Below, piece by piece: positions 49,128 through 58,512 of a DNA stretch of 64,000 bases. The first letter of the stretch is position 1. Every line of letters begins with the position of its first letter. The stretch is taken from NCBI RefSeq assembly GCF_040719375.1, contig NZ_JBFDTP010000002.1, positions 1,116,001-1,180,000 of the forward strand. Direction: 5' to 3'. This stretch comes from Clostridium sp. AN503 (GTDB lineage Bacteria > Bacillota > Clostridia > Lachnospirales > Lachnospiraceae). The notes below the pieces were generated by a model that searched no databases, was not told the DNA's origin, and saw nothing but the letters and a program-made list of their open reading frames with translations. The translations under genes were made by a program, and so were the position numbers.

Positions 49128-49967
49128 ATGAATTACGGAATGCGCTGCCACGATCTGTGTAAAAAAGCAGATATGGATACTGTGTTTGATACGGTAAAGG
49201 AGAATGGGATCCGCCAGATCCAGCTCGCTTTTGGCAAGTCTATTGAAGGTTATGATTTTTCTGCGGGACATTACAGCCCGGGACTGGCTCACATGATCGC
49301 GGACAAGCTGAAAGCGCGTGATATCCATGTGGCGATCCTTGGGTGTTATATCAATCCGACGGATCCGGATGAGGACAGAAGAAAAGCGTCCGTGGCAAAG
49401 TTCATCGAGCATCTGAAATATGCCAGGATCATTGGCGCCGATATGGTCGGGACGGAGACCGGAAGATACAGCGGAGATTTTAAGGTTGTGCCGGAGACCT
49501 ACACAGAGGAGTGTTACCAGCTTTTGCTGAAAAGCATGCGGGAGATCGTGGATGCGGCGGAAAAGCTGGGCATGATAGTAGGTGTGGAAGCTGTGCATGA
49601 CCATACCCTCTACAGCCCGGAGATGATGCGGCGTTTTCTGGATGACATGGATTCTCCGAATGTGGAGGCGATCCTGGACCCGGTGAACCTGATCAGTGCA
49701 GAGAATTATCAGGATCAGGATGCGGTCATCGCCCGTGCATTTGAGCTGTATGGTGACCGGATCTCCATGGTGCATATCAAGGACTTCCGCATGGAAGGCG
49801 GGGAGCCTCAGTTTGAACATGTTGGGGACGGCCTGTTCCACTATGAGCCGCTTCTCCAATGGATTAAAAAAGAGAAGCCATATATTACCATGCTGCTTGA
49901 AAACTCCAACAGGAGCCGATACCACAGTGATATTGCATATCTGCAAAAAATATATGAGGAAGTATAG
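49128..49967 (+). CDS. xylose-isomerase-like sugar phosphate isomerase/epimerase
   Basis: 279 residues, TIM-barrel AP-endonuclease-2 superfamily. AAAGGAG lies before the ATG. Metal-ligand segments can be seen: GTETGRYSGD, GVEAVHDHTLYSP, EAILDPVNLI and MVHIKDFRMEGGE. Family members isomerise or epimerise sugars or cyclitols, so a role in sugar use is likely; the substrate is not shown. It stands alone between terminators. Confidence 0.82.
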   Translation: MNYGMRCHDLCKKADMDTVFDTVKENGIRQIQLAFGKSIEGYDFSAGHYSPGLAHMIADKLKARDIHVAILGCYINPTDPDEDRRKASVAKFIEHLKYARIIGADMVGTETGRYSGDFKVVPETYTEECYQLLLKSMREIVDAAEKLGMIVGVEAVHDHTLYSPEMMRRFLDDMDSPNVEAILDPVNLISAENYQDQDAVIARAFELYGDRISMVHIKDFRMEGGEPQFEHVGDGLFHYEPLLQWIKKEKPYITMLLENSNRSRYHSDIAYLQKIYEEV

Positions 49968-50028
49968 CGTCAAAGAGATAATTATGGTATACTAAACGGG
50001 TATGCTTTAGGATGATGAGGAAGGGCTT

Positions 50029-50475
50029 ATGCTGAACGAAGACAAGATTAAATTAATGACCGGAATCGCCTTATTTGAAAAGAAGGAAGGGAAAGCGATC
50101 TTCCCTGCGAACCGTTATTTCAAAAGCGACTATATCAGCAGCCGCATGCTGCGGTCTTTCTTTTCCTATACCCTGTGCTATATTCTGTGCGTGTTAGTCT
50201 GGGTGCTTTACAGCATTGAACGGCTTTTGAACGCCATGAATCTAGATGAAGTGATCAAAATGGCAACGGCTGCGGCGATGTTTTATGTGGCGGGGCTGAT
50301 TGTCTATCTGGTCATAACTTTTTTTGTATACAGAAGACGTTATGAATACGCCAGACGGGGCATGAAGGTCTACGTGGCAAAGCTGAAACGGCTGGAGAAG
50401 CGATATGAGTTCCAGAGCCGGACCAAAGAATTGACGAAGGAGGGCAGCCGCTATGATGATGTTTCTCGTACTTAA
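50029..50475 (+). CDS. small two-span membrane protein upstream of the cdaA region
   Basis: 148 residues. Two strong hydrophobic helices (about 41-63: SYTLCYILCVLVWVLY, and 82-104: AAAMFYVAGLIVYLVITFFVY) are followed by a very basic helix (RRRYEYARRGMKVYVAKLKRLEKRYEF). It overlaps the next membrane protein by 23 bp. No family recognised. Because the two genes directly precede cdaA, a link to c-di-AMP signalling or the envelope is possible but unproved. Confidence 0.6.
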   Translation: MLNEDKIKLMTGIALFEKKEGKAIFPANRYFKSDYISSRMLRSFFSYTLCYILCVLVWVLYSIERLLNAMNLDEVIKMATAAAMFYVAGLIVYLVITFFVYRRRYEYARRGMKVYVAKLKRLEKRYEFQSRTKELTKEGSRYDDVSRT

Positions 50476-51403
50476 AGAACGGCTGAGATCATTTTACGGA
50501 AAGTATGGGGCATTTACAAACGGCGTCATCAAGTTTGGCTACAGCCTTATGGCGATCCTGATGCTGAACCAGAATATCGGGTTTATGACAAAGCTCAAGA
50601 ATCCCTTTGTGCCTCTGGTATTGGCACTGGTATGTGCATTTTTGCCATCCGGGGCGATTGCGTTTTTGCTGGCAGCCATAATGCTGATGCACATCTATAC
50701 AGTTTCGTTTGAGATCGCCTTGATCACTGCGGTATTTCTGATCATTGTGGCGCTTTTGTATTATGGGTTCCAGCCGGGCGACAGCTATTGGCTGGTGCTT
50801 ACGCCGGTGGCGTTCATTTTAAAGATCCCATTTGCAGTCCCGCTTCTGGCCGGACTTTCCGGGAGCCTTGTGACGGTGATCCCGGTGAGCTGCGGCGTGG
50901 TGATCTACTATGTACTGATGTATGTAAAACAGAATGCCGGTGTCCTGACCAACGATGCCAGTGTGGACATCACGCAGAAGTTCGTACTGATCATCAAGGC
51001 GCTGGTGTCCAATAAGTTCATGCTTGTGATGATCTGCATGTGTATGGTGGGGATCCTCGTGGTTTATCTGTTAAAGACCCTTTCCATAGACTATGCCTGG
51101 ATCCTGGCGATCATCCTGGGGACCATTGTACAGCTGGCAGCCGTGTTTGTGGGAGACTACCTGTTTGACGTTTCCATACCGATCGGGGAGCTTGTGGTGG
51201 GCGCAGTGATCGCACTGGTATTGGCGGGACTTTATCATTTCTTTGTCTTCGCGGTGGATTACTCCAGGACGGAGTATACCCAGTTTGAGGACGATGATTA
51301 TGTTTATTATGTGAAGGCGGTGCCGAAGGTTGCGGTATCCAAGCCGGATGTGCGCGTACAGCGGATCAACAATCCAGGAAAAGCGCGCCGTATGAGGGAA
51401 TAA
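50453..51403 (+). CDS. polytopic membrane protein upstream of cdaA
   Basis: 316 residues with about seven to nine hydrophobic helices and a soluble basic C-terminal tail containing a conserved-looking DDDYVYYVKAVPKV stretch. The ATG follows GGAGGG by 8 bp, inside the preceding gene, indicating coupled expression. I cannot assign a transporter family. It ends 21 bp before cdaA, so it is probably co-transcribed. Confidence 0.62.
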   Translation: MMMFLVLKERLRSFYGKYGAFTNGVIKFGYSLMAILMLNQNIGFMTKLKNPFVPLVLALVCAFLPSGAIAFLLAAIMLMHIYTVSFEIALITAVFLIIVALLYYGFQPGDSYWLVLTPVAFILKIPFAVPLLAGLSGSLVTVIPVSCGVVIYYVLMYVKQNAGVLTNDASVDITQKFVLIIKALVSNKFMLVMICMCMVGILVVYLLKTLSIDYAWILAIILGTIVQLAAVFVGDYLFDVSIPIGELVVGAVIALVLAGLYHFFVFAVDYSRTEYTQFEDDDYVYYVKAVPKVAVSKPDVRVQRINNPGKARRMRE

Positions 51404-51424
51404 GACAGAAAGAGAGGAGCATCT

Positions 51425-52318
51425 ATGGCAGGCATCATCCAGGATCTGGGGACGGTTTTTCAGGGAGTACGTTCCTGGCTCTCATTTTTGCCGCGGATTT
51501 CAGTTGCCAACTTTATAGAGATAGTCATCATCGCGGTCCTGGTGTATTATGCCCTGCTTTGGATCAAGAGTACGCGGGCGTGGTATCTGCTGAGAGGTAT
51601 TGCCATGATCCTGCTGTTTGCGATCCTGGCGGCGTTCTTCCATTTTGATACGATCCTGTGGATTCTGGAAAAGACGGGCGCGATCGCGGTGACCGCAGTG
51701 GTGATCATCTTCCAGCCGGAGCTTCGGAAGGCGCTTGAGCAGCTGGGAAGCAAGAATTTGATATCAGATCTGCTTTCTTTTGACGACGGTAAGGAGAATC
51801 AGGGATTTTCTGAGAGGACGGTCAATGAGATCGTCAAGGCAACATTTGAGATGGCGAAGGTGAAGACCGGCGCGCTGATCGTTATTGAGCGCAATGTCTC
51901 TTTGAGGGAGATTGAGCGGACCGGGATCGAGATCAACGGTCTGGTCAGCAGCCAGCTTCTGATCAATATTTTTGAACACAATACGCCGCTTCATGACGGG
52001 GCGGTCATTATCCGGGGTAACCGTGTGACGGCGGCAACCTGTTATCTGCCGCTTTCGGACAGTATGATGATCAGCAAGGATCTTGGCACCCGGCACCGGG
52101 CGGCTGTGGGCATCAGTGAAGTGACGGACAGCATTACCATTGTCGTTTCGGAGGAGACCGGGCGGGTATCTCTTGTGGAGAACGGAAGTCTCCGCAGGGT
52201 CAGCGACGCGGAGAGTCTAAGAACGGCCCTTGCGAGGATGGAGGAGCAGGAAAGCACCGGGAACAACCGGTTCAGGATTTGGAAGGGAAAACGGAAGAAT
52301 GAAAGAAAAACTGATTAA
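51425..52318 (+). CDS. cdaA: diadenylate cyclase
   Basis: 297 residues. It makes the second messenger c-di-AMP from two ATP. Three N-terminal membrane helices (about 28-48, 57-75, 82-98) precede the DAC domain with DGA (residues 191-193), RGNR and GTRHRAAVGI (RHR 223-225). c-di-AMP controls potassium and osmolyte uptake and cell-wall stability and is often essential. GAGAGGAG precedes the ATG. The gene overlaps cdaR by 20 bp; CdaR normally binds and regulates CdaA. Confidence 0.95.
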   Translation: MAGIIQDLGTVFQGVRSWLSFLPRISVANFIEIVIIAVLVYYALLWIKSTRAWYLLRGIAMILLFAILAAFFHFDTILWILEKTGAIAVTAVVIIFQPELRKALEQLGSKNLISDLLSFDDGKENQGFSERTVNEIVKATFEMAKVKTGALIVIERNVSLREIERTGIEINGLVSSQLLINIFEHNTPLHDGAVIIRGNRVTAATCYLPLSDSMMISKDLGTRHRAAVGISEVTDSITIVVSEETGRVSLVENGSLRRVSDAESLRTALARMEEQESTGNNRFRIWKGKRKNERKTD

Positions 52319-53663
52319 TAATCTGGCTCTGAAGCTTCTTTCTATCTTTTTGGCATTTTTTGTCTGGCTGGTTGTGGTGAATGTTTCCAATCCCGAAGTG
52401 CGCCGCAGCAGGGATGTGACGCTGGAGATTGAGAACGAGCAGGTACTGGCAGCCGCAGGCAAGACCTATGAAATCAGCGGCAAAAGTACGGTCACCGTAT
52501 ATTTTGACGCAAGGACAAGGGATGAATATAAGGTCAGCGCTTCAGATTTCCGGGCTTATATCGATCTGGCGGAGCTTTATGATGTGACAGGTTCCGTACA
52601 GGTGAAGGTGGAGGTTCTGAACAACAAGCAGCTGATCTCCAATGCGGAGGCGAAGCCGGGAGTTGTCAGGATTGAGACAGAGGATCTTCAGAAGAAGCAG
52701 TTTGAGCTGGATGTTGCTGCGATCGGAGAGCCGGAAGAGGGCTATGCTGCGAATGGAATCACTCTTTCACCGTCTTATGTGGAGGTGGAAGGGCCGGTAT
52801 CCAAGGTTGGCCTGATCAGCTATGCAGGAGTGGAGATTGACTTAAACGGACTGTCAGGGAATGATGAGGGCGTAGTGAAGCCGATTTTCTATGACGCCAA
52901 CGGCAATGAACTGTCGGTCAGTGACAAGATAAAGGTCAATACATCGGAGATCCAGTACAAGGTTGTGGTCAATAAGGTCAAGACCCTGGCTCTGGATTTT
53001 GAGGTGTCAGGGACTGTGATGCCGGGATATCAGTTTACCGGCGTGGAGTGCGCGGTCAGGAATATTTCCGTGAGCGGACTCAAGAGCAGCCTGGCTTCCA
53101 TCAACAAGATTACGATTCCGTCATCGGAGCTGAACATCAATGGATTGTCGAAAGATAAGGTTGTAGCAGTAGATTTGAGGAAGTATCTGCCGGAAGGCGT
53201 GGAGCTTGCCGAGTCTGAGAATCCGCAGGTGGAGATCCGCCTGAAGGTGGAAAAGCTGGTGAACCGTACCATTACTCTTACAGACGGGGAGATCAGGAGA
53301 GAAAACGGGTCAGAGGAGCTGCGTTACCGTTTGGCACCGAACCGGGTAGACGTGACCGTTCAGGGGCTTGAAGAAGAACTGGAGAGTCTGCGCGTAACGG
53401 ATTTAGGAGCAGTAGTCGATCTGGCAGGACTGCAGGAGGGAAGCCATCCGGGCGCCCTGCTGTTTGCAGACAGTGATATGTTCAGAGTAGTCACCTATTC
53501 GGATTTCAAGGTTGAGGTGACGCCGGTGGCAGGTGCGGCGGACAGCAGCAGTACGGCTGCGCCGGACAGCACGGAAGCCGGAACGTTAGAAAGCTCTGAA
53601 GAAGAAACAACAGAGGCGGAGACTACGGTTCCTGCAGAGGGGACCGGGACAGCCGCCGGGTGA
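52299..53663 (+). CDS. cdaR: CdaA regulatory protein, YbbR-domain protein
   Basis: 454 residues. ATG 52299 overlaps cdaA and is the first that gives the N-terminal membrane anchor directly (KEKLINNLALKLLSIFLAFFVWLVVVN). Several YbbR repeats of about 85 residues follow, with recurrent patterns YEISGKSTVTVYFDARTRDE, VEVEGPVSKVGLISYA and VTVQGLEEELESLRV. The last 45 residues are a low-complexity Ser/Thr/Glu tail (SSEEETTEAETT). CdaR lies outside the membrane and tunes c-di-AMP synthesis. The glmM gene that usually follows is absent here. Confidence 0.88.
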   Translation: MKEKLINNLALKLLSIFLAFFVWLVVVNVSNPEVRRSRDVTLEIENEQVLAAAGKTYEISGKSTVTVYFDARTRDEYKVSASDFRAYIDLAELYDVTGSVQVKVEVLNNKQLISNAEAKPGVVRIETEDLQKKQFELDVAAIGEPEEGYAANGITLSPSYVEVEGPVSKVGLISYAGVEIDLNGLSGNDEGVVKPIFYDANGNELSVSDKIKVNTSEIQYKVVVNKVKTLALDFEVSGTVMPGYQFTGVECAVRNISVSGLKSSLASINKITIPSSELNINGLSKDKVVAVDLRKYLPEGVELAESENPQVEIRLKVEKLVNRTITLTDGEIRRENGSEELRYRLAPNRVDVTVQGLEEELESLRVTDLGAVVDLAGLQEGSHPGALLFADSDMFRVVTYSDFKVEVTPVAGAADSSSTAAPDSTEAGTLESSEEETTEAETTVPAEGTGTAAG

Positions 53664-53679
53664 TGGAAAGAGGGATAAT

Positions 53680-53955
53680 GTGGTCAGCAAAAAAGTGATA
53701 GTAGGGAATGTATCGGGGCTGCACCTGCGGCCCACGGGCCTTCTGTGCAACGAGGCGATAAAATACCAGTCGTCTGTCAAATTCATATCCACAGGACGGT
53801 CGGGTCCTGCCACCACCAATGCGAAAAGTGTTTTGAGTGTGCTGGGAGCCTGTGTCAAATGTGGGGATGAGATAGAGTTTATCTGTGAGGGACCGGACGA
53901 GGAAGAGGCGCTTGCCGCTGTTATCCGCCTGGTGGAGAGTGGGCTGGGAGAGTAG
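53680..53955 (+). CDS. HPr-family phosphocarrier protein
   Basis: 91 residues, GTG start at 53680. HPr passes phosphate from PtsI to sugar permeases. The phosphorylation site His 15 lies in SGLHLRPTG, with Arg 17 kept. The regulatory Ser is in NAKSVLSVLG (Ser 50, equivalent to Ser 46 of Bacillus subtilis HPr). About four residues are inserted before it and the sequence is less close to standard HPr than ptsI is to its family, so it may be a Crh-like or specialised HPr. It lies 132 bp before ptsI. Confidence 0.82.
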   Translation: MVSKKVIVGNVSGLHLRPTGLLCNEAIKYQSSVKFISTGRSGPATTNAKSVLSVLGACVKCGDEIEFICEGPDEEEALAAVIRLVESGLGE

Positions 53956-54087
53956 CAGCCTTTGAAGTTTGTATGAAGCATCAAACGGGGTGCAGTTTGT
54001 TTTGCGCGCCGGGAGAGTTTTTCATAAAAAGGGACTGAGCAGGACAGTGTCCAGAGCAGTCACCATAATGAATAAGGAGGACGTGTT

Positions 54088-55797
54088 ATGTTGAAGGGAA
54101 CCAGTGCTTCTTCCGGTATCGGTATCGGGAAGGTTGCGATTGTAGAGGAAGCGGAATTAGTGATCAAGCGGGAAGCTGTTGCGGATGCGGCGGCGGAGGT
54201 GGCGCGCTTTAAAGAGGCGCTTGAACAGACCATGAAGGATACGGAGGCGCTTGCGGCTGATCTTGCAACCAGGGTAGGGGAGAAGGAAGCTGAGATCATG
54301 CAGGGACATCTGATGCTCCTTATGGACCCGATGCTGACAGGTGAGATCGAGAATACCATTACCGGTGAAGGAATCTGTAGTGAATATGCGATCGAGCAGG
54401 TCTGCTGCATGTATGCGGACATGTTTGCGTCTATGGATGACGAGCTGATGCAGCAGAGAGCCACGGATATGCGTGATATCAAGACACGTATGCAGAAGGT
54501 GCTTCTGGGTGTTGCTTCAGTAGATATATCTGCCCTGCCGGCAGGGAGCATCCTGGTGGCGGTGGATCTGACCCCGTCTATGACTGCAGGGATCAATCCG
54601 GACAATGTGGCAGGTATCGTGACGGAGCTTGGCGGCAAGACCTCCCACAGTGCGATCCTGGCCCGTGCCCTGGAGATTCCGGCAGTGGTGGCGGTATCTG
54701 ATTTCTTAAATCAGGTAAAGGATGGCGACACGGTGGTCCTGGACGGTTCTGAGGGCGTGGTTTACGTGAACCCGGACCAGGCGGTTGTGGATGAGTATAC
54801 AAAAAAGCGTGAGAAGTTCCTGAAGGAGAAAAAGGAGCTGGAGCAGTATATCGGCAAGCCGACCGTGACAAAGGACGGTGTGCACATTGAGCTGGTTGCC
54901 AATATCGGCAAGCCGGAGGATGTGGAAAAGGTACTCCAGTATGACGGCGAGGGCGTAGGCCTGTTCCGTACCGAGTTCCTGTTCATGGACCGCACATCCA
55001 TGCCGACAGAGGACGAGCAGTTTGAGGCATATAAAAAGGTTGCGGAAGCATTGCAGGGTAAACCGGTGATCATCCGTACCCTGGATATTGGCGGAGACAA
55101 AGAGATTCCGTACATGGGCCTTAAGAAGGATGAAAACCCATTCCTGGGTTATCGTGCTATCCGGTTCTGCCTGGACAGGAAGGAAGATGTGTACAAGCCC
55201 CAGCTTCGTGCACTGCTCCGTGCCAGCGCCTTTGGCAATATCAAGATCATGATCCCGCTCGTCACCTGTATCGATGAGTACCGCGAGGCGAAAGCGCTGA
55301 TCGAGGAGCTTAAGGCTGAGCTGGATGCAAAGGGCGTTGCATACAATAAAGAGATCCAGGTAGGTATCATGGTGGAGACTGCGGCTGCATCTTTGATCGC
55401 GGATATTTTTGCAAAAGAAGTGGACTTCTTCAGTATCGGTACCAACGACTTGACCCAGTATACCATGTCTGTGGACCGTGGCAATGACAAGGTTTCTTAT
55501 CTGTACTCCACGTTCAACCCGGCAGTGCTCCGCAGCATCAAGCGGATCATCACCTGTGCAAGGGAAGCTGGTATCATGGTGGGCATGTGCGGCGAGGCTG
55601 CAAGCGATCCGATGATGATCCCGCTGCTGCTTGCCTTCGGTTTAAACGAGTTCAGTATGAGCGCTTCCGCGATCCTTCAGTCCAGGAAGCTGATCACCGG
55701 TTACAGCACTGAGGAGCTTCAGGCTGTGGCTGAGAAGGCTCTGAGTTTTGCTACCACGAAAGAGGTAGAGGATTATATGAGATCATTTGCAGGATAA
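54088..55797 (+). CDS. ptsI: phosphoenolpyruvate-protein phosphotransferase (enzyme I)
   Basis: 569 residues. Enzyme I takes phosphate from PEP to HPr, starting the sugar phosphotransferase system. The active His lies in GGKTSHSAILAR, the PEP-binding regions FRTEFLFMDR and DFFSIGTNDLTQYTMSVDR and the Cys-containing VGMCGEAASDP are intact. AAGGAGG precedes the ATG. A gap of 132 bp separates it from the HPr-like gene, with no clear promoter, so the genes may be co-transcribed. Confidence 0.96.
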   Translation: MLKGTSASSGIGIGKVAIVEEAELVIKREAVADAAAEVARFKEALEQTMKDTEALAADLATRVGEKEAEIMQGHLMLLMDPMLTGEIENTITGEGICSEYAIEQVCCMYADMFASMDDELMQQRATDMRDIKTRMQKVLLGVASVDISALPAGSILVAVDLTPSMTAGINPDNVAGIVTELGGKTSHSAILARALEIPAVVAVSDFLNQVKDGDTVVLDGSEGVVYVNPDQAVVDEYTKKREKFLKEKKELEQYIGKPTVTKDGVHIELVANIGKPEDVEKVLQYDGEGVGLFRTEFLFMDRTSMPTEDEQFEAYKKVAEALQGKPVIIRTLDIGGDKEIPYMGLKKDENPFLGYRAIRFCLDRKEDVYKPQLRALLRASAFGNIKIMIPLVTCIDEYREAKALIEELKAELDAKGVAYNKEIQVGIMVETAAASLIADIFAKEVDFFSIGTNDLTQYTMSVDRGNDKVSYLYSTFNPAVLRSIKRIITCAREAGIMVGMCGEAASDPMMIPLLLAFGLNEFSMSASAILQSRKLITGYSTEELQAVAEKALSFATTKEVEDYMRSFAG

Positions 55798-55805
55798 GGA
55801 TATCT

Positions 55806-55831
55806 GGCTGCCGCTACCATTAGCGGCAGCC
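55806..55831 (+). terminator. hairpin after ptsI
   Basis: Perfect 11-bp stem GGCTGCCGCTA (55806-55816) with TAGCGGCAGCC (55821-55831) and a 4-base loop; few T residues follow. Confidence 0.6.
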
Positions 55832-55906
55832 ATTTCCTAAACTATATGTAACTGTTCAGGATCCCCGCAGTTACAACTATATAACAAAAGACAGGATGGG
55901 AAGTAC

Positions 55907-57196
55907 ATGGTAGTTTATTTGATCTGTTATGCGGCAAGTTATTTTCTGGCAGGAGGAGAGCATTATCTGCTGTCCGGCGCTGCGCTGATATTGGCGGCGC
56001 TATGGCTGTATATTTCTGATTACCGGAAATCAAGGAACCTGATACATCTGAGGGCCCTGTTTTCTCTGTTCTGGGTTGGCGGGCAGGGGATTGCCTGCTT
56101 GAAGCTGAGCCACCTGCAGGGGGACTGGGAGCTGAAAACCTGGATATGTCTGGCGTTGGCTTATGTGGGATTCTGGGTGGTATTTGAAGTGCTCACCCGG
56201 ATCTATGGCTCTGGTCATGACAATTACGGCAGATGGAGAAGCTTCTCCGGTAACCCGATCCCTGTCTTTCACATGATCTGTGCAGTCACGGTGGTGTCTG
56301 TGGCCTGCTTCATCCTGGAGGCGGTGGCGCTGGGATATGTGCCGCTGTTTATGAGAGGGGTTCCTCATGCATATTCGGAGTTTCATCTGACGGGGGTGCA
56401 TTATTTTACGGTATCCTGTGTTTTAGTTCCGTCTTTGACTGTGCTGTATTTTCATATGGCGCGGGGACGTGGAAGTGAACGGAAGCTGCTGGCGGCTATC
56501 GTTATGACGGTGATCGCTCTGCTGATCCCGATCCTTTGTGTCTCCAGGTTCCAGTTTGTGTTTGCAGTCATGCTGGCGGCATTTACTTATATTTCCCTTC
56601 AAAAGACGTTTAACCCATTGTATCTGCTGGGACTTTTTGTGATCCTGATCCCGGTATATCTGATCCTGACCGTGGCGCGGAGCCATGATGTGGAATATTT
56701 AAACGGGATTTTCGAGATGAAGAATGCAGAGCTGCCGATCTTTATCAGCCAGCCGTATATCTATATTGCAAATAACTTTGACAATTTCAACTGCATGGTG
56801 GAGGTGCTGCCGGAGTACAGTCTTGGTCTTAAAAGCCTGTTCCCGCTGTGGGCGCTGACGGGCCTCAAGTTCTTTTTCCCGCAGCTCATCAATTTCCCGA
56901 TCTATGTGGACAAGAAAGAGCTGACCACCCTGACGTTGTTTTATGATGCCTATTATGATTTTGGCTGGATCGGTGTACTGCTGTTTTCCTGTGCGCTGGG
57001 GCTGGTGGCGTACCTGCTGGTGGTGAAGCTGCGGGAGATGCGCAATCCTCTGGGTTATCTTTTCTATGCGCAGATTGCAGCATATCTGATGCTGTCGTTT
57101 TTTACGACCTGGTTTTCCAATACCACCACCTGGTTCTATCTGATCCTGACCGGCCTGATGGCGGTGTATTACAGTATAAATGCCCACCGAAGGTAG
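55907..57196 (+). CDS. Wzy/O-antigen-polymerase-like membrane protein
   Basis: 429 residues with about 11-12 membrane segments and one large external loop between the later helices (about residues 255-320), the layout of oligosaccharide repeat-unit polymerases. SHDVEYLNGIFEMKNAELPIFISQPYIYIANNFDNFNCMVE is the loop region typical of that group. Such proteins join repeat units outside the membrane to make surface polysaccharide. No other polysaccharide cluster genes are next to it, so the target polymer is unknown. Confidence 0.7.
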   Translation: MVVYLICYAASYFLAGGEHYLLSGAALILAALWLYISDYRKSRNLIHLRALFSLFWVGGQGIACLKLSHLQGDWELKTWICLALAYVGFWVVFEVLTRIYGSGHDNYGRWRSFSGNPIPVFHMICAVTVVSVACFILEAVALGYVPLFMRGVPHAYSEFHLTGVHYFTVSCVLVPSLTVLYFHMARGRGSERKLLAAIVMTVIALLIPILCVSRFQFVFAVMLAAFTYISLQKTFNPLYLLGLFVILIPVYLILTVARSHDVEYLNGIFEMKNAELPIFISQPYIYIANNFDNFNCMVEVLPEYSLGLKSLFPLWALTGLKFFFPQLINFPIYVDKKELTTLTLFYDAYYDFGWIGVLLFSCALGLVAYLLVVKLREMRNPLGYLFYAQIAAYLMLSFFTTWFSNTTTWFYLILTGLMAVYYSINAHRR

Positions 57197-57235
57197 CGGG
57201 CACAAGAGACTATGACCTGCAAGGAGGACAGAAAC

Positions 57236-58432
57236 ATGATATCTGAAAAAATGAGACCGCTGGTAGAGAACAATTCCGTGATCCGCGTGATGTTCGAGGA
57301 GGGGAAGCGCCTGGCGGCCATCTACGGCGCGGAAAACGTGTATGATTTCAGCCTGGGCAATCCCAATGTGCCTGCGCCGGCAGAGGTGGAGCAGGCGATC
57401 CTGGATACTTTAAGGGATGAAGATTCCACCTTTGTCCATGGATATATGAGCAACTGCGGTTATGAGGATGTGCGGGAGACCATCGCGCAGTCCTTGAACA
57501 AGAGATTCGGCACTGCATTTGGCGTTAACAATATCCTTATGACCGTGGGAGCGGCAAGCGGACTGAATGTCATATTGAAGACGATCCTTGATCCGGAGGA
57601 TGAAGTGATCACCTTTGCCCCTTATTTTGTGGAGTATGGCAATTATGTCCGCAACTATGATGGGACTCTGGTGGTTGTTCCTCCGAATACGGTGGATTTC
57701 CAGCCGGATCTGGAGGCGTTTTCCGCCAGGATTACCGAAAGGACCAAAGCGGTCATCATCAATACGCCCAACAATCCCACGGGCGTGGTGTACTCCGATG
57801 CCACATTAAAACGCATGGCGGATATCCTGAGGGCGAAGGAGGCGGAATTTAAGACCACGATCCTGCTGATCTCCGATGAACCCTATCGGGAGCTGGCCTA
57901 TGACGGAGTGGAGGTTCCTTATGTGACAAAATACTATGCTGACACGGTGGTCTGCTACAGCTACAGCAAGTCCCTGTCCCTTCCGGGGGAACGGATCGGT
58001 TATCTGGTCATCCCGGACGAACTGAAGGACAGCGCGGACATATTTACCGCAGCGACCATTGCTAACCGAGTGATTGGCTGTGTCAATGCACCTTCCCTGA
58101 TGCAGCGGGTCATCAAGCGCTGTATTGAAGCGGGGGCAGCGGTGGACTTGGAGGCTTACGACCGGAACCGGAACCTGCTTTACAACAGTTTAAGGGAATA
58201 TGGGTTTTCCTGTATCAAGCCGGAGGGAGCTTTCTACCTGTTTGTTAAGTCCCCGGTTGCAGATGAAAAAGAGTTCTGCGCGCAGGCGCAGAAGCACAAC
58301 CTGCTCCTGGTGCCGGGCAGTTCCTTTGCGTGTCCCGGTTATGTACGGATCGCCTACTGCGTGTCCTATGGGCAGATTGAGCGGTCATTGCCTGCATTTA
58401 AGGCGTTGGCGAAGGAGTATGAGCTGAGGTAG
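57236..58432 (+). CDS. PLP-dependent class I/II aminotransferase
   Basis: 398 residues, aspartate-aminotransferase fold. ATG 57236 follows AAGGAGG by 7 bp; ATG 57212 precedes that site. PLP Lys is in YSYSKSLSLPGERIGYL; NTPNNPTGVVYS and the substrate-binding Arg in YVRIAYC are present. It transfers an amino group between an amino acid and a keto acid; which one cannot be told. HisC follows 80 bp downstream. Confidence 0.88.
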   Translation: MISEKMRPLVENNSVIRVMFEEGKRLAAIYGAENVYDFSLGNPNVPAPAEVEQAILDTLRDEDSTFVHGYMSNCGYEDVRETIAQSLNKRFGTAFGVNNILMTVGAASGLNVILKTILDPEDEVITFAPYFVEYGNYVRNYDGTLVVVPPNTVDFQPDLEAFSARITERTKAVIINTPNNPTGVVYSDATLKRMADILRAKEAEFKTTILLISDEPYRELAYDGVEVPYVTKYYADTVVCYSYSKSLSLPGERIGYLVIPDELKDSADIFTAATIANRVIGCVNAPSLMQRVIKRCIEAGAAVDLEAYDRNRNLLYNSLREYGFSCIKPEGAFYLFVKSPVADEKEFCAQAQKHNLLLVPGSSFACPGYVRIAYCVSYGQIERSLPAFKALAKEYELR

Positions 58433-58512
58433 ACTGGCTTGTGGAAGACAGGGCAGGATCACGTGAGACCAGACAGCATGAGATCAGATAAAATGTACAG
58501 GAGGGCAGGGAC

